From Vogesella urethralis (GTDB lineage: Bacteria; Pseudomonadota; Gammaproteobacteria; Burkholderiales; Chromobacteriaceae), in the NCBI RefSeq assembly GCF_007644045.2, contig NZ_VMDW02000071.1, positions 1-64,000 of the forward strand: 64,000 nt of DNA, given 5' to 3'. The notes under the pieces were generated by a model. That model searched no databases. It worked only from the letters and a program-made list of their open reading frames with translations, and was not told the origin of the DNA. Position 1 is the stretch's first letter; each line of letters begins with the position of its first letter. Below are positions 26,105-34,964 of this stretch, piece by piece. Position numbers and translations under genes: made by a program.

Positions 26105-27613
26105 ATGGCCAGCCCCGCCCAGCCCGCCAGCGCGCCGTCGCTACTGAGCGACCTGCTGCTACTGCAATTCCGCCGTGACGACAGTGAAAGCAACAACCAG
26201 CAGCTGTACCGGCTGATCCGCGACGGCATCTTGCAAGAGATCCTGCCACCGGGGCTGCGGCTGCCCAGCTCGCGCCAGCTGGCCGACGAGCTCGGGGTGG
26301 CGCGCAACACCGTACTGCACACCTATGAAAGGTTGGCCGCAGAGGGCTACGTCAGCGCCGGCGTTGGCCGTGGCACCTTTGTGCTGGATACCCGCCCCGA
26401 CCGCCTGCACGGCCAGCCGGCCGCCTCCCTGCCCCCGGCCCGCCCGGCCGATAGCCTGGTATCGCGCCGTGGCCACGACCTGGTAAGCCAGGCCGGCGCC
26501 GGCCAGCGGCAGTGGGGCGCCTTCATGCCCGGCGTGCCGGAAATCCGTACCTTCCCGGCCCGTACCTGGATGCGGCTGCAAAACCGCCAGTGGCGCAAGC
26601 CGCAGCCCGAGCTGCTCACCTACTCGGTTGGCCCCGGCCTGCCGGCGCTGCGCCAGCAACTGGCCGACTACCTGCGCAGCTCGCGCGGCGTACGCTGCAC
26701 GCCGGAGCAGATCATCATCACCAACGGCGCCCACGCCGCGCTGCAGCTGATCGCGCTGTTGCTGGGCGACCCAGGCGACAAGGCCTGGGTAGAAGAACCG
26801 GGCTACTGGGGCGTGCACAGCGTATGGCGCAGCGCCGGGCTGGACACGGTACCGGTGCCGGTGGACGACGAAGGGTTGCAGGTAGACGCCGGCCACGGCG
26901 AGGCGCGGCTGATTTTTGTGTCGCCGTCGCACCAGTACCCGCTGGGCGCGGTGATGAGCCTGGCGCGGCGGCGGCGCCTGCTGGCGCACGCGCGTCGCCA
27001 CGGCAGCTGGATCGTGGAAGACGACTACGACAGCGAATTCCGCTACGGCCGGCCACCGCTGCCATCGCTGCAGGGGCTGGACCAGCACGGGCGTGTGATT
27101 TACCTGGCCACCTTTTCCAAGGTGATGTACCCCGGCCTGCGCCTGGCCTATATGGTGGTGCCGGAAAGCCTGGTGCACAGCTTCCAGACCGGGCTGTCCG
27201 AGCTGTACCGGGGCGGCCAGTACCTGACGCAGGCGGTGCTGGCCGACTTCATCGCCGAAGGCCACTTCGTGGCGCACATCCGCCGCATGCGCCAGCTGTA
27301 CGCGCAACGGCGCCAGGCGCTGCTGCACGCCATCCGCCTGCACTTTGGCGACAGCCTGCCCATCCACGACGGCTCGGCCGGCCTGCACCTGGTGTTGGGC
27401 CTGCCACCGGGCAGCGACGACCTGGCCGTCAGCCACGCTGCGCAGCAAGCCGGCGTGCTGACGCGGCCGCTCAGCCAGTATTACCGCGCCGGCCCGGCAC
27501 AAGCCGGCCTGCTGCTGGGCTACGCCCATGTGGACGAGGCCGACATCCCGCGCCACTTTGCCGTGCTGGCGGCCGTCATCCGTCAGCATTGCCTGCTGCC
27601 GGCGCAAGGGTAA
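26105..27613 (+). CDS. MocR family regulator (GntR DNA-binding plus aminotransferase-like domain)
   Basis: This 502-residue protein has a GntR winged helix at about 30-95 (QLYRLIRDGILQ, then RLPSSRQLADELGVARNTVLHTY) joined by a linker to a fold-type I aminotransferase domain. The PLP lysine is expected at Lys339 in ATFSKVMYPGLRLAY, with EDDYDSEFRY at 305-314. Such regulators sense amino compounds as PLP adducts; GabR and PdxR are examples. The start at 26105 has GGAG six bases before it. The ATG at 26093 overlaps that site. It is divergent from the GabP-like permease and likely controls it. Confidence 0.9.
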   Translation: MASPAQPASAPSLLSDLLLLQFRRDDSESNNQQLYRLIRDGILQEILPPGLRLPSSRQLADELGVARNTVLHTYERLAAEGYVSAGVGRGTFVLDTRPDRLHGQPAASLPPARPADSLVSRRGHDLVSQAGAGQRQWGAFMPGVPEIRTFPARTWMRLQNRQWRKPQPELLTYSVGPGLPALRQQLADYLRSSRGVRCTPEQIIITNGAHAALQLIALLLGDPGDKAWVEEPGYWGVHSVWRSAGLDTVPVPVDDEGLQVDAGHGEARLIFVSPSHQYPLGAVMSLARRRRLLAHARRHGSWIVEDDYDSEFRYGRPPLPSLQGLDQHGRVIYLATFSKVMYPGLRLAYMVVPESLVHSFQTGLSELYRGGQYLTQAVLADFIAEGHFVAHIRRMRQLYAQRRQALLHAIRLHFGDSLPIHDGSAGLHLVLGLPPGSDDLAVSHAAQQAGVLTRPLSQYYRAGPAQAGLLLGYAHVDEADIPRHFAVLAAVIRQHCLLPAQG

Positions 27614-27696
27614 TTCCGCATTGGCATCCGGCGGTGCAGCGGCTTTAATCAGGACAAGCCCTACTGGGCATTGCGCCGGAGAAACTGCACACCGCC

Positions 27697-28452
27697 ATGA
27701 AAGTCGCCCTTTTCATCCCCTGTTTCGTCAACGAACTGTACCCGCACGTGGCCATGGCTACTGCCGAGCTGCTGGAAGGCTATGGCGTAGACGTGCACTA
27801 CCCGCTGGCACAATCCTGTTGCGGCCAACCGTTGAGCAATAACGGCGACAGCCACGGCGCCTGTACTGCCGCGCAGCGCTTTACCGGCATCTTCAAGGAT
27901 TACGACTACGTGGTATCGCCGTCCGGCAGCTGTACCGCCTACGTCAAGCACCACTACCCGTGGTACATCGCCGACAACACCGACTACCAGGCGCTGCAGC
28001 CGCGCATCTACGAAATCGTGGAATTCCTGCAAGACGTGCTGAAGGTGGAAAAACTGCCGAAGCCGGTGTACTTCCCGCACACGGTATCCATTCACCAAAG
28101 CTGCCACGGCCTGCGCGAGCTGGGTCACGCCGCACCGTCGGAGCTGATGATTCCTTACCAGTCGCGACTGGAGCGCATCCTGCAGCTGGTAGACGGCATC
28201 GAGGTCAAGCAACCGGAGCGCCGCGACGAGTGCTGCGGCTTTGGCGGCACCTTCAGCGTGGACGAGCCGGAAGTGTCGGTAGCCATGGGCGAAGACCGCG
28301 TGGCGCAGCACGAAGCCACCGGCGCGCAGTACATCGTTGGCGCCGACCCGTCGTGCCTGATGCACATGGGCGGCATCATCCGCCATCGCTGCCGCCCGAT
28401 CCGCCCGCTGCACATCGTGGAAATCCTCACCGGTCGCGGAGGCGCAGCATGA
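27697..28452 (+). CDS. lutA: L-lactate utilisation iron-sulfur protein LutA
   Basis: This 251-residue cytoplasmic protein has two cysteine-rich CCG-type motifs, CCGQPLSNNG near 40 and ECCGFGGTFSVDEPE near 187, with HQSCHGLRELG between them. It forms part of the LutABC complex that oxidises L-lactate to pyruvate. It is the first gene of lutABC and overlaps lutB by ATGA. No ribosome site stands out close to the ATG. No lactate permease or dedicated regulator lies beside the operon. Confidence 0.94.
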   Translation: MKVALFIPCFVNELYPHVAMATAELLEGYGVDVHYPLAQSCCGQPLSNNGDSHGACTAAQRFTGIFKDYDYVVSPSGSCTAYVKHHYPWYIADNTDYQALQPRIYEIVEFLQDVLKVEKLPKPVYFPHTVSIHQSCHGLRELGHAAPSELMIPYQSRLERILQLVDGIEVKQPERRDECCGFGGTFSVDEPEVSVAMGEDRVAQHEATGAQYIVGADPSCLMHMGGIIRHRCRPIRPLHIVEILTGRGGAA

Positions 28453-29831
28453 AGCACGACAATATCCACCACGCCGAAGCGGCGGCCGCCTTCCTGCAAG
28501 ACCGCGAACAGGCACGCTGGCACGACAGCGCCATCTGGTGGGTACGCCAGAAGCGCGACATGCAGGCCAAGCAGCTGCCGGAATGGGAGCAACTGCGCGC
28601 ACTGGCGCAGCAGATCAAGGCGCACACGCTGTCGCGGCTGGACGAGTACCTGCAACAGTTCCAGGCCAACGCCGAGAAAAACGGCGTCACCGTGCACTGG
28701 GCAGCCGACGCTGACGAGCACAACCGCATCGTGCACGGCATTCTGGCCGCCGGGGGCGTGAAGAAACTAGTGAAGTCCAAGTCCATGCTCACCGAAGAGT
28801 GCGGGCTGAACCCTTATCTGGAACAGCACGGCATCGAGGTGATCGATACCGACCTGGGCGAGCGCATCGTGCAGCTGCGGCAAGAGCCGCCCAGCCACAT
28901 CGTGATGCCGGCCATTCACCTGAAGAAAGAACAGATTTCCGAGCTGTTCCACCGCGAGCTGGGCACCGAGGCGGGCAATAACGACCCCACCTACCTCACC
29001 CACGCCGCGCGCGCCAACCTGCGCGAACACTTTCTTAGCGCCGACGCCGGCCTGACCGGCGTCAACTTCGCCATTGCCGAAACCGGTGGCGTGGTGGTGT
29101 GTACCAACGAAGGCAACGCCGACCTCGGCACCGCGCTGCCGCCGATACACATCGCCAGCATGGGCCTGGAAAAAATCATTCCGCGGCTGGAACACCTGGG
29201 CGTGTTCACCCGCCTGCTGGCGCGTTCAGCCATCGGCTCGCCGATTACCACCTACACCTCGCACTTCCACCGCGCCCGCCCCGGTGGCCAGATGCACATC
29301 GTGATCGTGGACAACGGCCGCAGCGACATCCTGGGCAACGACGACTTCTACCAGAGCCTGCGCTGCATCCGCTGCGGCGCCTGCATGAACACCTGCCCGG
29401 TGTACCGCCGCAGTACCGGCCACAGCTACAGCTACATCATCCCCGGCCCCATCGGTTCCACCCTGGGGCCCAGCCGCGACATCAAAAAGCACGGCAGCAT
29501 GGCGTTTGCCTGCACTACCTGTGGTTCGTGCAGCAATGTGTGCCCGGTAAAAATCAACCTGCACGAGCAACTGGTGCTGCAGCGCAAGCGCGCCTTCGAC
29601 GCCGGCACGCTGAAGCCGGCCAAGAAAATGGGCCTGCTGGCGATGCGCTTCCTCACCCAGCACCCGTCGTTGATGGACGCCGGCGGCAAGGTGATGCGCA
29701 AGGTGGTGCCCATCGTGCCGGACAGCCTCACCCGCCACAGCGCCTGGTCACGCGCCGGCCGGGCGCTGCCGGAGATGCCGGAACAAAGCTTCAAGGAAAT
29801 GTGGCAAGCCCGTCAGGAGAAAAAAGCATGA
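28449..29831 (+). CDS. lutB: L-lactate utilisation iron-sulfur protein LutB
   Basis: This 460-residue protein has an N-terminal LUD domain up to about 300, with ESGLNPYLEQ-like GLNPYLEQHGIEVIDTDLGE and NFAIAETGGVVVCTNEGN. Two 4Fe-4S clusters follow in CIRCGACMNTCPVYR and CTTCGSCSNVCPVKI, then a short C-terminal domain. It transfers electrons within the lactate oxidation complex. Both ends overlap neighbours by four bases, which fits translational coupling. Confidence 0.95.
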   Translation: MKHDNIHHAEAAAAFLQDREQARWHDSAIWWVRQKRDMQAKQLPEWEQLRALAQQIKAHTLSRLDEYLQQFQANAEKNGVTVHWAADADEHNRIVHGILAAGGVKKLVKSKSMLTEECGLNPYLEQHGIEVIDTDLGERIVQLRQEPPSHIVMPAIHLKKEQISELFHRELGTEAGNNDPTYLTHAARANLREHFLSADAGLTGVNFAIAETGGVVVCTNEGNADLGTALPPIHIASMGLEKIIPRLEHLGVFTRLLARSAIGSPITTYTSHFHRARPGGQMHIVIVDNGRSDILGNDDFYQSLRCIRCGACMNTCPVYRRSTGHSYSYIIPGPIGSTLGPSRDIKKHGSMAFACTTCGSCSNVCPVKINLHEQLVLQRKRAFDAGTLKPAKKMGLLAMRFLTQHPSLMDAGGKVMRKVVPIVPDSLTRHSAWSRAGRALPEMPEQSFKEMWQARQEKKA

Positions 29832-30394
29832 GCAGCCGAGAACAGATCCTGGCGCGGCTGCGCCAGAACCGCCCGCAAGGCCCGGCGCTGCCGGACATCG
29901 ACGCGGTGCCGTTCATCACCTTTGACGACAAGTTCGACGCCTTCCGCACTCTGGTGCGCAACCTGGGCGGCGACGCCGTGCAGCTGGCCGACGGCGACAG
30001 CGTGCTGAGCGTGGTGCAACAACGTTGGCCGCAACACGGCCGCCTGGTGGACCTTACCCGGGCAGACCACGAAGAAAGCGCCAGCCCGCACGCCTGGCAC
30101 GACGTGGACGTGGCCATCGTGCCCGGCGAACTGGCGGTAGCCGAGAGCGCGGCAGTATGGGTCAGCCACGCCGACAACCAGTGGCGCTCGATCTACTTCC
30201 TGACCCAGAAGCTGGTACTGGTGGTACCGCGCGACGCCATCGTGGACACCATGCGCGACGCCTACCGCCGTATTGCCATCCGCGAGCACGGTTTTGGCGG
30301 CTTCATCAGCGGCAGCTCGCGCACCGCCGATATCGAACAAAGCCTGGTGATGGGCGCGCACGGTGCCATGGCGGCACTGGTGATTTTTGTCTGA
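29828..30394 (+). CDS. lutC: L-lactate utilisation protein LutC
   Basis: This 188-residue LUD-domain protein ends with the family pattern AIREHGFGGFISGSSRTADIEQSLVMGAHGA. It is the third subunit of the L-lactate oxidation complex. The start overlaps the lutB stop by four bases, and a terminator lies 26 bases after its stop. Confidence 0.93.
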   Translation: MSSREQILARLRQNRPQGPALPDIDAVPFITFDDKFDAFRTLVRNLGGDAVQLADGDSVLSVVQQRWPQHGRLVDLTRADHEESASPHAWHDVDVAIVPGELAVAESAAVWVSHADNQWRSIYFLTQKLVLVVPRDAIVDTMRDAYRRIAIREHGFGGFISGSSRTADIEQSLVMGAHGAMAALVIFV

Positions 30395-30419
30395 ATTGCG
30401 GTAAGTTGTTGCTTCCTTG

Positions 30420-30443
30420 GCGGCCCGTGTGGCCGCTTTTTTT
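30420..30443 (+). terminator. Intrinsic terminator of lutABC
   Basis: GCGGCC and GGCCGC form a stem around CGTGT, followed by seven T. A near-copy of the DUS-like word (GCGGCCAAT) starts immediately after. Confidence 0.85.
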
Positions 30444-30480
30444 GCGGCCAATGCCGGGCACGGCATATCACGGCAAGCCG

Positions 30481-31341
30481 CTAGGCCAGCATGGCATCCA
30501 CCATGGCCTCGGCCAGGCGCCGGGTGGAGAGCGGCCCGCCAAACGGCCATAAACCGCCGGGCAAACGGGTGACCGCCCCGCGCCGCACCGCCGGCAGCTG
30601 CGACCACAGCGGTGACTGGCTCAGACTGGCCTTGCCGTCACTCAGCAGCAGCAAGCCTGCCTGTAGCGTCAGCAAGTCTTCTACGGTACGGACCTCGACG
30701 CCCTGGCGACTGCTCCGCGCTTGCCACGGGCCGTCCAGCCCCAGTGCGCGCAGCAGGCCGCCCGGCACGCTGTTACCGGTAAACGCCCATAGCTGCGGCA
30801 CACCGGCAATGCTCTGTACCGGCGCTAGCTGTCGGCCATGCCATCCGCCCAACTGCAGCCGCTGCCGCCCTTGTGCCAGGCTGGCCGCCAGCCCGGCAGC
30901 CAATACATTGCCCACCGCCACACGGTCACACGCCTGGGCCATGCGGGCCAGATCATCGTACACCGCTTGCAAACCGTCGCCTTCCGTGCTTGGCAACAGC
31001 AATACGGGCGCCAGGCTGGACAGCAAAGGCTGTAGCGCGGCATGGCGAAAGTCGACAGCCACAATCAGGTCCGGTCGCAGTTGGGCGATCCGTTCCAGCG
31101 ATGGCTGCTGCCGGGTACCAACCGATTGGCTGTGCCGCAACGCCGCCTTGCCGACCCCCACCCAGCGAGCATAGCCCGCCGGGTCGGCCACCCCCACCGG
31201 CGTCACGCCCAGCGCCAGCGCCATTTCCACCGCGTGGTACTCCAGCGCCACCACCCGCGGTGCGGTGCCAGCGCGTACCGCCGGCATCGCCAGCGCCGCC
31301 GTAGCGGCCAGCAGCTGACGGCGGTTCAACTCAATCTTCAT
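30481..31341 (-). CDS. Siderophore-iron binding protein, FhuD-like
   Basis: This 286-residue periplasmic protein has a twin-arginine-like start (NRRQLLAATAALAMPAVRA) and a class III binding-protein fold. VVALEYHAVEMALALGVTPVGVAD is followed by QPSLERIAQLRPDLIVAVD and AVRRGAVTRLPGGLWPFGG. FhuD binds hydroxamate siderophores and hands them to FhuB. The start at 31341 overlaps the FhuF-like gene by 11 bases. It is the last gene of the iuc-fhu transcript. Confidence 0.88.
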   Translation of the reverse strand: MKIELNRRQLLAATAALAMPAVRAGTAPRVVALEYHAVEMALALGVTPVGVADPAGYARWVGVGKAALRHSQSVGTRQQPSLERIAQLRPDLIVAVDFRHAALQPLLSSLAPVLLLPSTEGDGLQAVYDDLARMAQACDRVAVGNVLAAGLAASLAQGRQRLQLGGWHGRQLAPVQSIAGVPQLWAFTGNSVPGGLLRALGLDGPWQARSSRQGVEVRTVEDLLTLQAGLLLLSDGKASLSQSPLWSQLPAVRRGAVTRLPGGLWPFGGPLSTRRLAEAMVDAMLA

Positions 31342-32095
31342 GGCGCCAGTGCTGCCAGAGCGTTTCCAGTTCATCGTGTTCCAGTCTTGTCAGATGGGGA
31401 CAGGTAGCGCAATACACCTGACCGGGGATCTCGTAGCGCAGGCAGCACAGGCGCCGCAAGCGGGTGGGTGCCGTGTCCCGCTCCGGCAGCAAGGGGGGCA
31501 CATAATGCACCGGCTGGCGCAACGGGTTGCGCTCGCCGGCAGCCTGCCATGGCCAGCACTCGGCCTGTAGCCAGCGTGCCTGCAAGGCCTCGCCTTGCGG
31601 CAGCTGCCGGCAGATGGCTTCCAGCAGATTGCCGGCACTGTTCCACAACACCCGTACCGACACACCACCGTAGCGTGCCATCAGCGGCAAGGTTGGCCGC
31701 AGCAATCCTTCCAGCCAGGCGTGCCAGCACTGCTCATCGTCCACCGTGCCGGCGGGGCCGCCAGCGTCGGCATAGCAAAAGGCACTGACAGCCCCCTCGG
31801 CATCCAGCCACAGTTGCTGAGCCTGCAACGGCAACTGCCAACCGGCCAGGTAGCGCAAACCGAGCTGCGGTACCAGCCAGGCCGCCAGATAGCCTTTGCT
31901 CCATTGCGATAGCAGCGCACGGCGCGGTGCGGGAGGCTGTGACCGCAAGTAGCCGGCCAGCATGGGCGGCACGCTGTCTGCCCGGTACAAGTGGCCAAGC
32001 GGCCATGTGCTAGCGGGTGCCGGCTCCCCGGCCAGCTGCACACAGTGCGCAAAGCGTGCCAGCGGCCCGCGCATCTGCAGGCGCGGGTGCGTCAT
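31331..32095 (-). CDS. Ferric siderophore reductase, FhuF-like
   Basis: This 254-residue protein carries the C-terminal cysteine cluster CCLRYEIPGQVYCATCPH (Cys217, 218, 229, 232). It binds a 2Fe-2S centre in FhuF and is used to release iron from hydroxamate siderophores in the cytoplasm. The upstream part is variable, as usual. The ATG overlaps the FhuB-like stop by four bases. An in-frame perfect GCGGCCAACCTT word codes LRPTLP. Confidence 0.85.
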   Translation of the reverse strand: MTHPRLQMRGPLARFAHCVQLAGEPAPASTWPLGHLYRADSVPPMLAGYLRSQPPAPRRALLSQWSKGYLAAWLVPQLGLRYLAGWQLPLQAQQLWLDAEGAVSAFCYADAGGPAGTVDDEQCWHAWLEGLLRPTLPLMARYGGVSVRVLWNSAGNLLEAICRQLPQGEALQARWLQAECWPWQAAGERNPLRQPVHYVPPLLPERDTAPTRLRRLCCLRYEIPGQVYCATCPHLTRLEHDELETLWQHWRHED

Positions 32096-34080
32096 GCCAC
32101 CCTCCGCTGTCGTTGCGCTGCCAGCAAGCACAAGAAATAAGGCGCCCCCAGCAAAGCGGTGACAATGCCAAACGGCATGTCACGAGGTTGCAGCAAACTG
32201 CGCCCCAGCCAGTCGGCCAGCACGCCCAGCACCATGCCCAGCAGCAGCGCCAACCATAGCCGGTTGCGATGGTTGCGACCGCCCAGCAGCAAGGCCAGGT
32301 GCGGCGCAACCAGGCCGACAAACCCGACCGGCCCGGCGACCGCCACGGCCGCCGCGCTGCAAACCGCCGCCAACAGCAAAGCAAGGCCGCGGCTGCGCCC
32401 GACCGCCAGCCCCAGGCTGGCCGCCACCTCATCGCCCAAGGCCAACAGATCCAGCGCACGGGCCAGGTACAGTGCAGGCGGCAGGCAGCACACCATGGCC
32501 CAGGCGAGCAGGCTGACTTCGTCCCAGCCACGGCCATAGGTACTGCCAGCCAGCCAGGTGACGGCCTGGGCTACCTGCAGTTTGGCTTGCGCCACCAGCA
32601 GGCTACCCAGCGCACCGCCCAGCGTGGCCAGTGCCATGCCGGCCAGGGCCAGTTGTAACGGGGCCCAGGCATGGCGCCGGCTGATGGCCAGCAACACCAG
32701 CAGCACGATGCCACTTCCCAGCAAGGCCAGCAGCAGACGCCCCCACGGCGAAACAGACCCCAGCATGGCCAGCCCGGCCAGTACCATCAGCGCCGCTCCC
32801 TGTGACAGGCCCATCAGCTCCGGGCCGGCCAGCGGGTTGCGCACTACCCCCTGCAACAACACGCCACTGCAGGCCAGCAATGCACCGCAACCAGCGGCCA
32901 GCAATACGCGAGGCAATCTCAACGTCAGCCACCAGTCGGCCAGAGCATCCGGCTGTTGCCAGGCTTGCACATACTGGGTAAACGATACGCCCGGCGCCAC
33001 GCACAACAGCAGCAGGCAGAGCGGCAGCAGCCAGCTTGCCGTACGACGGGCGTGGCAATAGGGTTGCCAGGCTGTCGCGGCAGGCGGCGGCAAAGACAGG
33101 TGCCCCTGTCGCCCGATCAGCCACAGCAGCAGCGGTGTTCCGGCCAGTGCCGTGGCCACCCCTAGTGGCAGCAGGCTGCGACTGGTATCGGCCAGCCAGT
33201 CGGCTATCGGGTCGGCCAGCGCCAGCAGGATGGCCCCCGCCAGGGCAGATGCCGGCAACAGGCGGCGCGGGTGCTGCAAGCCGGCCAGACGCAGCAGATT
33301 GGGCGCCATCAGCCCCACCAGCGCCACCGGGCCTGCCAGCGTGACCGCAACCGCCGACAGCAAAGTGGCCACCAGTAACAGGCGGCGCCGGCTGCGGCCA
33401 ACGTCCAGACCCAGGCTAGCCGCACTATCGTCCCCCAGCGCCAACAAGGGCAAGGCAGCGCGGTAGCGCCAGGCCAGCACGCAGGCCAGCAGGAACCAGG
33501 GCAGCACCGTCTGCACGCCTTGCCAACCGTTCTGGAACAGGGAGCCGGCACTCCATAGCGTCACCCCGGCCACGTGCTGATCGAACAGCACCATCAGCAA
33601 ACTGACCACCGCCGACAGCAATAGCGACACCACGGTACCGGCCAGTACCAGCGTCAACGGGTGCGCCTGCCAACCGCCGGCGACGACAAAGCACAGTGCT
33701 ACCGCCAGCAGGCCACCACCGAACACTGCCGGCACGGCAGCCAGCGCCATGCCGGCTGGCAGCAATACCGCCACAATCAGACCCAGCTGCGCACCGGCAG
33801 TCACCCCCAGCACGCTTGGCGAAGCCAGCGGGTTCCGCGACAGGCTCTGCAGCAAATGCCCGGCCATGCCCAACGCTGCGCCGGCCAGTACCGTGGCAGC
33901 CAGCCTTGGCAGACGCAGTTGCCACCAGGCCAGCCATAAGGTGTCGGCAGACACCCTGCCCTGCTGCCAGGCCAGTAACGTCACGCGGCCGGACGGCAAA
34001 GGGCCGGCCAGTTGCCAGCCCAGCAGCAACAGCAACAAACCGATCAGAAAAGCAGGACGGGTCCATGGCAGCTTCAACAC
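32092..34080 (-). CDS. Double-length siderophore ABC permease, FhuB-like
   Basis: This protein of about 662 residues is made of two FecCD permease halves in tandem, with the repeated blocks LRLPRLAATVLAGAALGMAGHLLQSLSRNPLASP-type in the first half and LRLPRVLLAAGCGALLACSGVLLQG in the second. Each half ends with a GPVALVGLMAP or GPVGFVGLVAP segment that contacts the ATPase. FhuB is built this way. A GTG at 34080 is the chosen start because AGGAGG lies seven bases before it. An ATG at 34119 would overlap fhuC by 46 bases. It overlaps fhuC and the fhuF-like gene. Confidence 0.9.
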   Translation of the reverse strand: MLKLPWTRPAFLIGLLLLLLGWQLAGPLPSGRVTLLAWQQGRVSADTLWLAWWQLRLPRLAATVLAGAALGMAGHLLQSLSRNPLASPSVLGVTAGAQLGLIVAVLLPAGMALAAVPAVFGGGLLAVALCFVVAGGWQAHPLTLVLAGTVVSLLLSAVVSLLMVLFDQHVAGVTLWSAGSLFQNGWQGVQTVLPWFLLACVLAWRYRAALPLLALGDDSAASLGLDVGRSRRRLLLVATLLSAVAVTLAGPVALVGLMAPNLLRLAGLQHPRRLLPASALAGAILLALADPIADWLADTSRSLLPLGVATALAGTPLLLWLIGRQGHLSLPPPAATAWQPYCHARRTASWLLPLCLLLLCVAPGVSFTQYVQAWQQPDALADWWLTLRLPRVLLAAGCGALLACSGVLLQGVVRNPLAGPELMGLSQGAALMVLAGLAMLGSVSPWGRLLLALLGSGIVLLVLLAISRRHAWAPLQLALAGMALATLGGALGSLLVAQAKLQVAQAVTWLAGSTYGRGWDEVSLLAWAMVCCLPPALYLARALDLLALGDEVAASLGLAVGRSRGLALLLAAVCSAAAVAVAGPVGFVGLVAPHLALLLGGRNHRNRLWLALLLGMVLGVLADWLGRSLLQPRDMPFGIVTALLGAPYFLCLLAAQRQRRVA

Positions 34081-34919
34081 GGGCAGGCCTCCTGCAATGG
34101 CTGCAAGCGCGGCAGGCAAACCGCTTGCCCGTCAACCATGCCCTGCCACATCGGCACGCCAAAGACCTGCTGCAACAAGGCAGGCGTGGCCACCTCCGCC
34201 GGGGCACCGGCAGCCACCACCTTGCCCTCTGCCATCAGCACCATGTGGTCAGAAAAGTGGCTGGCCTGGTTCAGGTCATGCAGCACCCACACGACGGTCA
34301 GACCGTGGCGGCGGTTCAGTGCCCGCACCAGGTGCAGCACCTCCAGCTGGTGACGGACATCCAGATAAGTGGTGGGCTCATCCAGCAGCAACACGTCACC
34401 GCCTTGCGCCAGCGCCATGGCAATCCAGGCGCGCTGCCGTTCGCCACCGGACAAGTCTGCCACGGTGCGGTTGGCGTACGCCGCCAGCCCCGCCAGCTGC
34501 AAGGCACGGTCGATCGCCTCGTCGTCCTGCTGGCTGGCCCGTGCGGCCAACCCGGTGTGGGCAAAACGGCCACAGGCCACCAGTTCGGCCACCGTCATGC
34601 CGCCGGGTACCGCGGGAGACTGTGACAACATGGCCAGCCGCAGCGCGCGCTGCCGTGGCGTCAGCGACGCCAGCGGGGTGTCCCCCAGCCAGACGCTACC
34701 GGCATCCGGCGTCAGCAAACCGCCTAAAGCACGAAGCAAGGTGCTCTTGCCGCACCCATTGGGGCCGCACAAGGCCGTCACGCGGCCGGCCGGTATCGCC
34801 AGCGACAGGGACGGCAAAATGAGGCGCCCGCCCAGGCGCAATTGCAACTGGCGGGCAGAAAGTGCTGCGCCTGTCGGCGCAGCAGCGTGCAAATCGTTCA
34901 TGGTGTCGTTCACGGCCAT
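34074..34919 (-). CDS. Siderophore ABC transporter ATPase, FhuC-like
   Basis: This 281-residue ATPase has Walker A GPNGCGKST at 52-60, the signature LSGGE at 156-160, Walker B LLLDEPT at 177-183 and a switch histidine in VLHDLNQ. The FecE/FhuC family energises siderophore import. The ATG at 34919 was chosen; a TTG at 34952 and an ATG at 34901 are alternatives, since no clear ribosome site decides. It follows iucD and is translationally coupled to the permease gene. Confidence 0.9.
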   Translation of the reverse strand: MAVNDTMNDLHAAAPTGAALSARQLQLRLGGRLILPSLSLAIPAGRVTALCGPNGCGKSTLLRALGGLLTPDAGSVWLGDTPLASLTPRQRALRLAMLSQSPAVPGGMTVAELVACGRFAHTGLAARASQQDDEAIDRALQLAGLAAYANRTVADLSGGERQRAWIAMALAQGGDVLLLDEPTTYLDVRHQLEVLHLVRALNRRHGLTVVWVLHDLNQASHFSDHMVLMAEGKVVAAGAPAEVATPALLQQVFGVPMWQGMVDGQAVCLPRLQPLQEACPC

Positions 34920-34964
34920 GCCGGCTGGGGTGAGCACGCCAGCCGGCAACAAGTAAAAGGTGAC

